From assembly GCA_036557705.1 (NCBI GenBank), contig DATBHB010000021.1, forward strand, positions 1-64,000: DNA of 64,000 bases, read 5' to 3'. Source of the DNA: VAZQ01 sp036557705 (lineage in GTDB: Bacteria > Pseudomonadota > Alphaproteobacteria > Rhizobiales > Xanthobacteraceae). The notes below the pieces were generated by a model. That model made no database searches. It worked only from the letters and a program-made list of their open reading frames with translations, and was not told the origin of the DNA. This document shows, in pieces, positions 1-8,673 of the stretch (the first letter of the stretch is position 1; every line of letters begins with the position of its first letter). A program made the translations under genes and the position numbers.

Positions 1-2
1 TC

Positions 3-140
3 AAATCCAAAAATCGCAAAATATACTTGGTCTACACTACAGGCGATTTACAATCGCGCCCCATTGATTCGACTCACGAATACTTCGTCAACAGCACAAA
101 AATCGCTGTTGACCGGCGCGAGTTGAGAAAGTTGGGTTAG
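3..140 (+). CDS. C-terminal end of an unidentified protein (partial)
   Basis: An open frame enters from the left edge and runs 45 codons to a TAG at 138-140. The peptide (…KIYLVYTTGDLQSRP…) has ordinary protein composition and the DNA is clearly more AT-rich than the genes that follow. No family is recognised. It may be the tail of a real gene that starts outside the window, or a chance frame. The following 150 bp up to the converging gene hold no recognisable gene. Confidence 0.35.
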   Translation, partial: KSKNRKIYLVYTTGDLQSRPIDSTHEYFVNSTKIAVDRRELRKLG

Positions 141-289
141 CGGCAATTATTAGGGTCCCGAACCGAAACGGCGACGCGGCGAGCGTGCCTCGGCGGCGTG
201 CGGGGACGTGACCGGATCGAGCGACTTGGCTCGCTCCGCCTCGGCCTCGGTCTTAGCGATCAGCACCGCGACGGGTGGATAGGTTCGTT

Positions 290-1633
290 TCAACCGGGAG
301 CGACGCCGTGATCCGGTTCTCGAGGCGATGCCGCAGCGGCCGGCGTGCGGGGCGGGAAGAAGTTGGCCCAGATGTCATCGAGCCGGAGCAAGGTCTTCTC
401 GGGCGGCGGCACCGACAAGCCGGCGCCGTCGCGGGAAATCAATCCGAGCCGATCGAGCTTCGCCAGCGCGCGGTCGACGGCGAAATCGATCTCGACCGCG
501 AACGTCTCCTTCAGCCAATCTTCGATGCGCTCCTCGAGCGCGGCCTTGCCTGTCGGCTGATCTGCCGTGCTCAGGAAATAATACGCCAGGAACGCCTCTT
601 TGCACTCCTGATCCTCGGCGGCGCCCACAAGATAATCGAACACTCCGGCATTGTTGTTGATGTTGCGGTAATAGACATTTTCGTTGATCTGCATCTGATG
701 TCGGAGCGACTGGCGCTGATATTTCACCCACTGGCGAGCGATGAATCCGCCAAGCGCGACAAGGCCGCTTAGCGCCGCCAGCGCGGCTTTCATCTCGCTG
801 TCCCCGACCGCGGCCGAGACGCCGAGGTAAAAGCCGATGACCACAAAGAGGACAGTGACCGTCGTGGAAAGTTTGAGCAGGATTGGGATGCCGCCCGCGA
901 TTGCCGGGACGGCAAGGAAGAGCTTATCGAACTTCGTCATCACGACGCGCGCATTGGGATAGAGCGCATGGAGGTCGGCGCGTGCGATGCCGCGAAAATA
1001 CTTGATCAGTACGGAGCCGGGCCGCAGATGGCGCTTGGCGAGCCGATGGCGTTCGACCTTGGAAGCGATCTCGCCCTGGGGTTTCATGGCGGCAAACAGG
1101 ACTACGGCGTCGTAAATCTGAGATTCTGACTCCCGCTCGGCGAAACCGAACCAGCGCCGGGTCCGCACCCTCTGGTGATGACGGCCGCGGCGGAAGAAGC
1201 GCACCTCGCGGAAATCATCGAGCAGCGTCGCGGTGGCAACCGGCGCCACCGCCGTTTCGCGGCGCGCGCGCTCGACTTCCTCGTAGGACAACTCGACGAA
1301 GTTCGCGTCCCTGAGCACGGCAAGCAACGATTGGACCAGTTCGGCATAAGCCTGTCCGAGGGTCGCTGGAGCAAAGGCCGGGTGCCCGCTAAGGTCGGGG
1401 TCGAAATAGAAATAGGCGTGGCGCAGCCTTTCCAGCAGGTCGTAATACTCATAATGATAGATCGCAGTGAGGATGCGGCAGAGCCGACGGAATTGGTCGC
1501 GCTCCGCTTCGCTTGCTATAGGACCGTGATCGATGAGGGCGTCGAGGATGTCGGTCTTGCGGACCGGAATGAAGCGATCCCGGTCCGGCGCCGCCATGAT
1601 CGGTTCGCTGCGCTTCTGGTCACGATGGCTCAT
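290..1633 (-). CDS. DUF3754 / TMEM143-like membrane protein
   Basis: A 447-residue protein resembling the DUF3754 (TMEM143-like) family. The N-terminus carries the typical RFIPVRKTDILDAL stretch at about residues 20-32. It is followed by a soluble helical part, the segment GSVLIKYFRGIARADL at about 207-221, two hydrophobic segments at about 238-275 and 283-303, and a cytoplasmic-looking tail. The biochemical function of the family is not established; in bacteria these are inner-membrane proteins. The first ATG is preferred because AAGGACGCCC precedes it; the ATG 12 codons later has no ribosome site. It is transcribed alone, divergently from the secreted protein at 2006. Confidence 0.75.
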   Translation of the reverse strand: MSHRDQKRSEPIMAAPDRDRFIPVRKTDILDALIDHGPIASEAERDQFRRLCRILTAIYHYEYYDLLERLRHAYFYFDPDLSGHPAFAPATLGQAYAELVQSLLAVLRDANFVELSYEEVERARRETAVAPVATATLLDDFREVRFFRRGRHHQRVRTRRWFGFAERESESQIYDAVVLFAAMKPQGEIASKVERHRLAKRHLRPGSVLIKYFRGIARADLHALYPNARVVMTKFDKLFLAVPAIAGGIPILLKLSTTVTVLFVVIGFYLGVSAAVGDSEMKAALAALSGLVALGGFIARQWVKYQRQSLRHQMQINENVYYRNINNNAGVFDYLVGAAEDQECKEAFLAYYFLSTADQPTGKAALEERIEDWLKETFAVEIDFAVDRALAKLDRLGLISRDGAGLSVPPPEKTLLRLDDIWANFFPPRTPAAAASPREPDHGVAPG

Positions 1634-2005
1634 GGGCGTCCTTGTCGCACGCGTGTTCGTCAGCGAAACTTCTCTGCCGACAAAGATTGGTGCTGTTGAT
1701 CGGCCCTAGGTTAGCCAGTTCCGCGCGCAGCGCAACGCAGCCGAAGCATTTGCGTTGCCGCATGGTTGGCGTGCTCAAAACGCGCTTGCCTTGACCAACC
1801 CGGGGCGCGACCTGATCAGCACAGAGCCTGAAGTAGCAGCCGGTTGGAGCGCGTTGGCACAAATGAGTTTCATGCTCGACGGCGGCCGCACGGATTCTCA
1901 CAGGCGAAGAAGCCGAATCGGCAGACGCTTGTTAACGAGTCCCGATTGAGAGAGGATACCGGAGCTCGCCAAAAGCACTCTGGTCGGATTCTAGGGAGAA
2001 TGGCC
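1634..2005. other. Divergent intergenic region without a gene
   Basis: These 372 bases separate two divergently transcribed genes and must hold both promoters. The frames that cross it give compositionally odd peptides and have no ribosome sites. No palindromic operator or repeat was found by eye. Confidence 0.5.
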
Positions 2006-2845
2006 ATGCCGCATCGAATCTCGACATGCGGGGCCGCGCTGGGGGCCGCGTTCCTCACGGCAGCGCCCGCGGTCGCCCAGGTGGTCGATTTCAGCAGGTA
2101 TCCCGACCTCAGCGGCCAATGGGATCGCCGGGGTCCGCCGATCAGCTTTCTCGCGCTTTCCGGCGCGCCGCCGCTGACGGCCGAATATCAAAAGAGGTAC
2201 GAGAAGAGTCTCGCCGAACAGAGCAAGGGCCAACCGGGCAACTGGCCAACGACCTACTGCCTGCCGGAGGGCATGCCGGCCTTGATGAACGTCTACAATC
2301 CCATCGAGGTCGTCATTACGCCGGAGACGACCTACATCATCACCAGCCACAACAACGATGTGTATCGGCGGATTTATACTGACGACCGCGATTGGCCGGC
2401 CGATCCGGAACGCACGCTGGTCGGCTATTCGATCGGCCGTTGGATCGACGAGAACAGCGACGGCAAGTACACCACGCTCGAAGTCGAGACCCGATTTTTG
2501 CGGGGTCCTCGCGCGTATGAGGTGAGCGGGATTCCGTTTCACGACGACAACCAGACCATCATCAAGGAGCGGCTCTATCTCGACAAAGCCGACCGCAACG
2601 TCTTCTATGACGACATCGTCGTGCTCGATCATGCCATGACGCGGCCCTACGGCAGGCTGCAGAAGATCTTCCGCAAGCCGGATCCCCGCCCGGTGTGGCG
2701 CGTGGAGACCTGCCCGGCCGACAACGTTTGGATCAAGATCGGCAGCGAGGCCTATGTGAGAAATACCGCCAACGGCAAGCTGATGCCGGCGTTCAAGGAT
2801 CAGCCGCCGCCGGATTTGAGTTACTTCGGGCAGTCGCACAAGTGA
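2006..2845 (+). CDS. Secreted protein of unknown function, paralogue of the 12238 gene
   Basis: A 279-residue exported protein. A signal peptide ending about VAQ-VVDF is followed by a YPDLSGQW motif, then NDVYRRIYTD, GYSIGRWID, TLEVETR, ERLYLDKAD and a C-terminal KLMPAFKDQPPPDL block. The same motifs in the same order occur in the protein encoded at 12238-13074, so the two are paralogues. This resembles a broad family of secreted proteins with an SGxW start and an (R)RIYTDGR...GHSIGxW core that has no assigned activity. The start at 2006 is chosen over 2000 and 1844 because AGGGAGA lies 7 nt upstream. It stands just ahead of the hydrolase/PQQ-dehydrogenase cluster; a periplasmic role in the same catabolism is an inference. 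Confidence 0.75.
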   Translation: MPHRISTCGAALGAAFLTAAPAVAQVVDFSRYPDLSGQWDRRGPPISFLALSGAPPLTAEYQKRYEKSLAEQSKGQPGNWPTTYCLPEGMPALMNVYNPIEVVITPETTYIITSHNNDVYRRIYTDDRDWPADPERTLVGYSIGRWIDENSDGKYTTLEVETRFLRGPRAYEVSGIPFHDDNQTIIKERLYLDKADRNVFYDDIVVLDHAMTRPYGRLQKIFRKPDPRPVWRVETCPADNVWIKIGSEAYVRNTANGKLMPAFKDQPPPDLSYFGQSHK

Positions 2846-2932
2846 GGCCGGAGCCTTCTCTGCAAACCAATCGAGAACGCATGTCATTGGTCGATGTCGT
2901 CGCCGCACTGCTGAATGACACCGAACTTTCAT

Positions 2933-3121
2933 CTAGTCCAGGCATTTGCGTGGGGCTACGTCGAGGCCGCGCCGGCGGTCCAGAGCATCCGCCTCGTCGA
3001 GGTATTGCATTGCACGCACAATCAGGACGTCCGCCCACCCGATATGCCCGTTCTCGTAGGCTTTCATCGCCGTTGCGAGCAGTCGAGCAGCCTGAGATCG
3101 CAAGTGCCCCGGATCGGTCAT
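2933..3121 (-). CDS. Small conserved-type hypothetical protein
   Basis: A 62-residue protein beginning MTDPGHLRSQAARLL and continuing with an alpha-helical stretch that ends MQYLDEADAL. Small proteins of this layout (MTDP.xLR..AARLL ... A.QYLDEA) are, from memory, common in Bradyrhizobium-type genomes; their function is unknown. The frame extends 14 codons upstream to 3163, but the homologous start is probably the internal ATG. It is soluble, with no signal peptide. Moderate confidence because of size. Confidence 0.5.
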   Translation of the reverse strand: MTDPGHLRSQAARLLATAMKAYENGHIGWADVLIVRAMQYLDEADALDRRRGLDVAPRKCLD

Positions 3122-3276
3122 GACCAACGTCAAAAGAAGCCGCCGAAGCGGCAGGGTAGACACATGATCCGGCTATCCCAACGTCGGCCAGCGCAGCCGA
3201 TAACGAGCGAGCTTGCCCTTCGGGCCGCAGACCATCTACGGCCCGAGAATCACGAACTGCGCGTCGGCCGGTCCTT

Positions 3277-3357
3277 TTAGAGCAGCGAGAGCGTGAGCAG
3301 CACGCTCGCGGTGACGAACACCGCCGCTGCGACCAGCATCATGCGATCTTCGGACAT
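3277..3357 (-). CDS. Possible 26-residue single-span membrane peptide
   Basis: MSEDRMMLVAAAVF continues into a run of hydrophobic residues that would form one membrane helix, a layout typical of very small inner-membrane proteins. No good ribosome site precedes it. The surrounding region from about 3122 to 3603 has no other supported gene; a perfect 8-bp GC hairpin with a TTTC loop lies at 3381-3400, without a T tract on either side. Confidence 0.25.
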   Translation of the reverse strand: MSEDRMMLVAAAVFVTASVLLTLSLL

Positions 3358-3603
3358 CGGTTCAATCCAGCAGGGCGGAACCGCCCCGTTTCCGGGGCGG
3401 CCCGAGGGAGGAGATCCAATCATGTTGACACGCTCAATATGCAGACTTGGCGCTGCACGGTCTTGCGATGAGGTGCCAAAAAGTTGTTCTTCCATCCCTC
3501 TGACTCGATTGGACGTTGGCCGGCTAGACGTGATGCGCAAGCTGCCGCCCGAGGACTGCTCCAGCCGCTGCAGGCTTCGCTAAGGTGCCGTCGTGATTCC
3601 TCG

Positions 3604-3972
3604 TCACGCGCCGATGGGCAGTCTTCGCACACGGTGCCGCCCATCCTCGACCAGCACCACGGCTCCCTGCGCCAGTTCCTCCACGGATTGTTCCAGAACT
3701 GTCTTGAGGCGCTGGATTACGAAGTCAGCCCGCGTGTTGCTTAGGCGAAATAGGATTACGCTGACGCTTCTTGCGCCGCTAGCCGCGACGATTTCGCCGA
3801 AGTCAAGATCGAATGTCAGCACGATACGACCCTCGCGGAGCGCCTTCTGGAAGATTTCGCCGTTGGGCAACGTTTGCAGCCCTTCATCGCGGAGATGGAT
3901 TACGTCGTGACTGAATGAACGCAGCCATTCCACAACCCGCAGCGAAACACCCATGTCGGCCAAGAAGCGCAT
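3604..3972 (-). CDS. DUF5615 PIN-like toxin
   Basis: A 122-residue protein of the DUF5615 PIN-like family, the putative ribonuclease component of DUF433/DUF5615 toxin-antitoxin modules. It shows the usual start MRFLADMGVS, with an acidic residue in the first strand, then HDVIHLRDEGL, a central VLTFDLDFGEI strand with two Asp residues, and VSVILFRL. These acidic positions are the expected metal ligands. It is encoded directly after its DUF433 partner with an 8-nt gap if the family start at 3972 is used; an earlier in-frame ATG at 4014 would instead overlap the antitoxin by 34 nt. Likely negatively autoregulated by the partner, as is usual for such pairs. Confidence 0.75.
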   Translation of the reverse strand: MRFLADMGVSLRVVEWLRSFSHDVIHLRDEGLQTLPNGEIFQKALREGRIVLTFDLDFGEIVAASGARSVSVILFRLSNTRADFVIQRLKTVLEQSVEELAQGAVVLVEDGRHRVRRLPIGA

Positions 3973-3980
3973 GGTCTCAG

Positions 3981-4196
3981 TCAGCTGCTTCGGACTTCCT
4001 CGTGCGTTAGCCATGCTGCGTACTCAAGGGCCTGCTGAATGTCCTCACGTTCGAGGTCGGGATATCCCTCGAGCACCTCGTCCCACGTCGCTCCGTGGGC
4101 AATCTGGCCGACAATCACCGACACGGGAATCCTCATCCCGCGGATACAGGCCCGCCCGCCCATGATATTTGAACCAAATGTAATTCTATCGAACAT
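3981..4196 (-). CDS. DUF433 antitoxin
   Basis: A 71-residue DUF433 protein: MFDRITFGSNIMGGRACIRG followed by RIPVSVIVGQIAHG and LEREDIQQALEYAAW. This is the compact winged-helix-like DNA-binding fold that acts as the antitoxin for DUF5615 proteins. GAGGGACGAAGCT immediately upstream is a good ribosome site for 4196; the longer frame to 4301 has no support. It is the first gene of a two-gene operon with the toxin at 3604, and is divergent from the amidohydrolase at 4304. Confidence 0.8.
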   Translation of the reverse strand: MFDRITFGSNIMGGRACIRGMRIPVSVIVGQIAHGATWDEVLEGYPDLEREDIQQALEYAAWLTHEEVRSS

Positions 4197-4303
4197 AGCT
4201 TCGTCCCTCGTGTTGAGGTGGTAATCATCATATTGCTTGATCTCGGTGGACCCGAGTGTAATCGTCCGTTGAGTGCGAGGAAGATAAAGCACAGGAGGCA
4301 AGC

Positions 4304-5812
4304 ATGGCAGAGACAGGGCGAAAATATAAACCTTCGGCCTCGCGCCGCGAAATCCTCAAGGCGGCGAGCGGGCTTGCGGCCGGCACGGCCGTGCTGTCGC
4401 TTCCAGCCGGCACCGCAGCGGCGCAGGCGGCAGGCGATCCTGATGCAGCAATTTTGGAGCGGCTCCTCGGCGCGAACCCCGTCACCCGGCGCGTGCTGTT
4501 CAAGGGCGGCACCATCCTGTCGATGGATTCCGCCGTCGGCAATTTCGCCGTCGGCGACATCCTCGTTACCGGCAAGACCATATCGGTTGTAGGCCGCGAT
4601 CTCGGCGCCGCCGCGCAGGACGGCAACGCCATCGTGGTCGATGCGGCGGGTTCGATCCTCATTCCCGGCATGGTCGATTGCCATCGCCATTCCTGGGAAG
4701 GCCAGCTCCGGGGAATCATTTCGGACAGCGCCACGATCGGCGAATACATGGCCGCCACGCACCAGGGCTTTGCGCCGTTCTATCGGCCCGAGGACATGTA
4801 TGTCGGCAACCTGATCACTGCGCTGGGCTGCATCGACGCCGGCATCACCTGCTTCATCGACAATTCGCACAATTCGCGCTCGGCGGCGCATTCCGATGCC
4901 GCCATCGTGGCGCTGTTCGATTCCGGCGCGCGTGCCGTGCACGCATCCGGCGCGCCGACCTTCGGCGAGTGGGACCAGCAATGGCCGCACGACCTGGAGC
5001 GCCTGGCGCGGCAGTACTTCTCCTCCGACGATCAGCTGGTGACGCTGCGCATTTTCTCGCGCGGCCTGGTCAAGGCCGATTGGGAAAACGCGCGCCGGCT
5101 CGGCCTCTGGGTGTCGATGGATGGTGCCGGGCGGCCGGACGCGGCTTCGTTGCTGGCGGACTTTAAGGCTGCGGGCCTGCTCGACGATCGCCGCACCATC
5201 AACCACGGCAATGGCTTGTCCGATCCGGCGTGGGAGCTGATCCGCGAAGCCGGCATCGCGGTGAACGTATGCCCGCGCTCGGATTCGCAATGGGCGCTCG
5301 GGCCGGCGGCGATGGGGCTCCAGGACGCGCTCGATCATGGCGTGCGGCCAGGGCTCAGCGTCGATAACGAGGCCGGCTACGGCACCGACCTGTTTACCGA
5401 CATGCGCGTCGCTTTCCACCTGCAGCGCTGGACCGCGCACGAAGCCGCGATGCGCAAGGAGAAGACGCCAGCGCTGCTCAAGGTTCACGACCTCATCGAG
5501 TTTGCCACCATTCGGGGCGCGGAAAATGCCGGGTTGGCGAAGAAGGTCGGCTCGTTGAGCCCGGGCAAGGAGGCTGACATCGTCGCCGTTCGCACTGGCG
5601 ACATCAACACGATGCCGCTCACCAACGCGGCGAGCACGGTGGTGTCCTACGCTCATGCCGGCAATGTCGATGCGGTGTTCGTCGCCGGCGCGCCGCGGAA
5701 GTGGCGCGGCCGCCTGGTTGGCCAGGATCTACAGAAGGTCCATAAATTGGTGCAGGACTCGCGCGACCGCCTGTTCGCACGCCGCAACATCAAGCTCGAC
5801 GTGGTCGGGTGA
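4304..5812 (+). CDS. Tat-exported amidohydrolase (TrzN/AtzA-like)
   Basis: A 502-residue metal-dependent hydrolase of the amidohydrolase superfamily, nearest in layout to the chlorohydrolase/cytosine-deaminase group. A twin-arginine signal (SRREILKAASG, about residues 13-23, then an Ala-rich stretch to AQAAG) marks it for export folded. The HxH metal motif is H127-R-H129 in DCHRHSWEGQLRG. Later there are TINHGNGL and SVDNEAGYGTDLF, the expected His and Asp of the barrel, and a C-terminal EADIVAVR element closing the beta-sandwich. AGGAGG sits ideally before the ATG. The substrate is unknown: it should cleave C-N or C-halogen bonds on a ring or amide. A Tat-exported member of this normally cytoplasmic group fits the exported enzymes that follow. 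Confidence 0.8.
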   Translation: MAETGRKYKPSASRREILKAASGLAAGTAVLSLPAGTAAAQAAGDPDAAILERLLGANPVTRRVLFKGGTILSMDSAVGNFAVGDILVTGKTISVVGRDLGAAAQDGNAIVVDAAGSILIPGMVDCHRHSWEGQLRGIISDSATIGEYMAATHQGFAPFYRPEDMYVGNLITALGCIDAGITCFIDNSHNSRSAAHSDAAIVALFDSGARAVHASGAPTFGEWDQQWPHDLERLARQYFSSDDQLVTLRIFSRGLVKADWENARRLGLWVSMDGAGRPDAASLLADFKAAGLLDDRRTINHGNGLSDPAWELIREAGIAVNVCPRSDSQWALGPAAMGLQDALDHGVRPGLSVDNEAGYGTDLFTDMRVAFHLQRWTAHEAAMRKEKTPALLKVHDLIEFATIRGAENAGLAKKVGSLSPGKEADIVAVRTGDINTMPLTNAASTVVSYAHAGNVDAVFVAGAPRKWRGRLVGQDLQKVHKLVQDSRDRLFARRNIKLDVVG

Positions 5813-5833
5813 TATGACTGCGTCAGAAACTCT

Positions 5834-5937
5834 GTAGGGTGTGCAAAATCGGGTCCGAGGTCTGACCGCGTGCGCAACCGCGCGATTAGCGATTTTGCGC
5901 ACGCGGTCCGCTCGTGCCGCGCGGCTGCACACCCTAC
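5834..5937. repeat. GTAGGGTG...CACCCTAC intergenic element, copy 1 (variant)
   Basis: A 104-bp imperfect inverted repeat with termini GTAGGGTGTGCAAAATCG and GCTGCACACCCTAC and an internal GCGATTTTGCGCACGCGGTCCG. This variant has GTGTGC where the other copies have GTGGGC. It is flanked by GCGTCAGAA / TTCTGACGC. It fills most of the 323-bp gap between the amidohydrolase and PQQ dehydrogenase genes and could act as a transcript-stabilising or terminating hairpin. Confidence 0.8.
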
Positions 5938-6135
5938 GCGGTGCTTCTGACGCCGTGAGGCTAAGGCGATCCGCGGGGAGCGCCACGCTGTGCAGCACCA
6001 TCTTGCCGGCACTGGCAATTGGGTGCAGCCTGTGGGCGTGCGATCGTGGCGGGAGTTATGACAAGCGAGGCGGATAACCGCGCGACCCGACATGTCGCGC
6101 CGCAACCTTTGCGTCGAGTCGAATGGGAGGAACGA

Positions 6136-7845
6136 ATGTCAGTCAAGCGCAAACGCGCAATCCGGATGGCGTTGCTGGCAAGCGGCGCGACGATGATGAT
6201 GTGGCCCGTCGCGGCGGCGGAGGTCACCTACCAGCGGCTGCTCGCTCCCGAGCCGCAGAACTGGTTGATGAACCACCGCACCTATGACGGCCAGCGTTTC
6301 TCGCCTCTCGATCAGATCAACCGCCGTAATGTGCGCGGGCTCAAGCTTGCCTATGCGGTCCCGCTTGGCGGCACGGCCGGCAACGAATTCAACGAAGCGA
6401 CGCCGCTCGCCGACGACGGCTTTCTCTACACCGTCGATTCCTGGGGTGTCGTCTACAAGATCGATGCGACATCCGGCGACCGCGGCCGGATCGTCTGGCG
6501 CACGGACCCCAAACAGCAGAAGCAAGCCGCCAATCGCGGCGTGGCGCTCTGGGGAGATCTCGTGATCTCGGCCGCGAACGAACCGGCGCGGATCATCGCA
6601 ACCGACCGGGACTCGGGCAGGGTGGTGTGGGAAACGAATGTCGAATTCGGCGAGCCGGCCACCAATATCAGGGCCGCGCCGCTCGCCCTCAAAGATAAGA
6701 TTATCTTCGGCGCGGGCGGCAGCTCGCTCGGCGTGCGCGAATGGATCGCTGCAGTCGATGCCGCCACGGGCAAGCTCGCATGGCGCAAGTTCACCATTCC
6801 GGCGCCCGGCGAGCCCGGCAGCGAGACCTGGAAAGACAAGAACAACGCCTGGCAAACAGGCGGGGGGTCGATCTGGGTGACCGGCACCTACGATCCCCAG
6901 AGCAACCAGACGATCTGGGGCACCGGCAATCCGGTGCCGGAATACGATCCGACGGTCCGTCCCGGCGACAATCTTTTCACCAACAGCGCGATCTCCTGGG
7001 ATCCCGACAGCGGCCGGATGAACTGGTATTTCCAGTATACGCCCGGCGACATGTGGGACTTCGATGAAGTCGGAACGCACATCCTGGTCGACGGCGTCGT
7101 CGCCGGCGAGCCGCGCAAGCTGATTGCCCATTCGGCACGCAACGGCTTCCTTTACACGATGGACCGGATCAACGGTCAAATCGTCGGCGCGAAGCCCTAC
7201 ATGGACGATATCAACTGGACGAAAGGCATCGACCAGAAGACCGGCAAGCCGCTCGATTACGATCCTGCAAAGGACATTCAGACCTATGCAGGAGTAGGAA
7301 ACCTCGTTCCCGGCGCGCCGCTTAAGAAACTCTGCCCGTCGCACGACGGCTCCAACAATTTCTGGCCATCGTCCTACAGTCCGAAGACGCGGCTGATGTA
7401 CATTCCGGCGCTCAACGGCTGCGAGACCGTGATCGACAGCCATCAGGTACACGTCCCGGGCAAAAGCTGGATCGGCGGCTCCTATTCGACGACCGAACGG
7501 TATGACAGCAATCTCACCGCAGCCGACCCGGGAAGCGGCGAGGTAAAGAAAACCGTCCACCTGCCCTATCCAATCCTCAGCGGCACGGTCGCGACGGCGG
7601 GAGGTCTTGTGTTCGTCGGCCTGCTCGACGGCACCGTGGCGGCTTATGACGACACGACGCTTGAGGAACTCTGGAAAGTGAACGTCGGCGCCGCCTTTTC
7701 TGCGCCGCCAATGACGTTTGCGGTCAACGGCAAGCAATATGTCGCGATCGCCACCGGGCCGAGCGGAAATGCCAAGGCGCATATGAACCAGCCCGAACTC
7801 AAGGATCAACGCAGCTCGACCGTGCTCTACGTGTTCGGGTTATAG
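6136..7845 (+). CDS. PQQ-dependent dehydrogenase, DxD (lanthanide-type) site
   Basis: A 569-residue periplasmic quinoprotein dehydrogenase. After the signal peptide (to about AAA-EVTY, residue 28) comes the standard NWLMNHRTYDGQRFSPL element, then repeated eight-bladed propeller W motifs (AVDAATGKLAW, WDPDSGRMNW). The catalytic Asp is D308 in GDMWDFD, with a second Asp two residues later (D310), the arrangement associated with lanthanide rather than calcium use in XoxF/PedH-type enzymes. There is no vicinal Cys-Cys and no C-terminal haem c domain, so electrons must leave through a separate cytochrome. It oxidises an alcohol or aldehyde of unknown identity. The start at 6136 follows GGGAGGAACGA; the longer frame to 6019 is unsupported. 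Confidence 0.85.
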   Translation: MSVKRKRAIRMALLASGATMMMWPVAAAEVTYQRLLAPEPQNWLMNHRTYDGQRFSPLDQINRRNVRGLKLAYAVPLGGTAGNEFNEATPLADDGFLYTVDSWGVVYKIDATSGDRGRIVWRTDPKQQKQAANRGVALWGDLVISAANEPARIIATDRDSGRVVWETNVEFGEPATNIRAAPLALKDKIIFGAGGSSLGVREWIAAVDAATGKLAWRKFTIPAPGEPGSETWKDKNNAWQTGGGSIWVTGTYDPQSNQTIWGTGNPVPEYDPTVRPGDNLFTNSAISWDPDSGRMNWYFQYTPGDMWDFDEVGTHILVDGVVAGEPRKLIAHSARNGFLYTMDRINGQIVGAKPYMDDINWTKGIDQKTGKPLDYDPAKDIQTYAGVGNLVPGAPLKKLCPSHDGSNNFWPSSYSPKTRLMYIPALNGCETVIDSHQVHVPGKSWIGGSYSTTERYDSNLTAADPGSGEVKKTVHLPYPILSGTVATAGGLVFVGLLDGTVAAYDDTTLEELWKVNVGAAFSAPPMTFAVNGKQYVAIATGPSGNAKAHMNQPELKDQRSSTVLYVFGL

Positions 7846-7912
7846 ACTTTCTACACGGGCTTCTCAGTCTCCGAATTCGTAACCGTGCAATACTCTCAGG
7901 GAGGTAACCTAC

Positions 7913-8551
7913 ATGACGCGAATACGAATTTTGACTGTGGCGGTCCTCGCCAGCGCACTGGCGATGTCGGCCGCCTCTGCTCAGCAGCGGCAGCAACCAG
8001 GGACCCAGCGCCTAAACGGCACGATCGAGCGGGTCGACGGCAATACGATCTACGGGAAAGGCTCCGACGGCAGCGCGATCACCCTCAAGCTTGCCGACAA
8101 GGTGGCCATTACGGCCGTATTGAAGGCGACCTTCGCGGACATCAAGCCAGGCGACTACGTCGGGACCGGCGGGGTGCCGCAGGCCGACGGCACCCAGAAG
8201 GCGGTCGAGTTGCGCATCTTCCCGCGGCCACAGGCCGACGGCGGCCATTTTTATGAAGGGTGGCCCGGCGCAACCAACGGCACCATGACCAACGGGTTCG
8301 TCCAACCGGTCGGCACAGTTGGCGCCACACTCAGCGGCGCCGGCGATCCAAGCATCGTGGTCAAATATCCTCAAGGCGAGCAGCGGATCGTCATCCCGGC
8401 AAATGCGCATGTCGTGCGCAATGTGTTCGGCAGCAAGGACGATCTCAAGGCCGGCGCGGTATTCAGGGCACCGGCAGCGACCAAGGGGCCTGACGGTACC
8501 TACGCGGCCTCGGCCATTACGGTCGGCAGAGACGGCGCCCGGCCGTTCTGA
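7913..8551 (+). CDS. Exported DUF5666-like protein
   Basis: A 212-residue exported protein with a clear signal peptide (cleavage about ASA-QQRQ). It then has two beta-rich modules: LNGTIERVDGNTIYGKGSDG ... KPGDYVG and TVGATLSGAGDPSIVVKYPQ ... VVRNVFGSKDDLKAGAVF. This layout matches OB-like DUF5666-type domains, which have no known enzymatic role; alphaproteobacterial homologues are often mislabelled as metal transporter components. GGGAGGTAACCTAC gives a convincing start. It lies 67 bp after the PQQ dehydrogenase and is probably co-transcribed with it, so a periplasmic accessory role is possible but unproven. Confidence 0.6.
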   Translation: MTRIRILTVAVLASALAMSAASAQQRQQPGTQRLNGTIERVDGNTIYGKGSDGSAITLKLADKVAITAVLKATFADIKPGDYVGTGGVPQADGTQKAVELRIFPRPQADGGHFYEGWPGATNGTMTNGFVQPVGTVGATLSGAGDPSIVVKYPQGEQRIVIPANAHVVRNVFGSKDDLKAGAVFRAPAATKGPDGTYAASAITVGRDGARPF

Positions 8552-8673
8552 ACCGGGTTTGAGTACAGGGCGAATTCTGCAGGCGGCAGTTCGAGGCTTG
8601 CGAAAGCCGCCAGCCGCCTGCAAGCGCCAGGTATATGGCGGCGGCCCGTGGCATTGAGAACGGGAGGAAGGGT

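Noticed and set aside
3421..3583. 54-codon plus-strand frame with a very good ribosome site (GGGAGGAGATCCAATC)
   Set aside because: The peptide has no hydrophobic core or known pattern and ends by chance; a hairpin at 3381-3400 lies just ahead. It could be a leader peptide, but nothing follows it.
4133..5656. 507-codon minus-strand frame opposite the amidohydrolase gene
   Set aside because: It is the shadow of a high-GC gene: Arg/His/Ala-rich, no family motif, no ribosome site, and the plus strand carries a complete enzyme.
6139..7809. 556-codon minus-strand frame opposite the first PQQ dehydrogenase
   Set aside because: Mirror frame of a recognised gene with low-complexity basic composition and no start signal.
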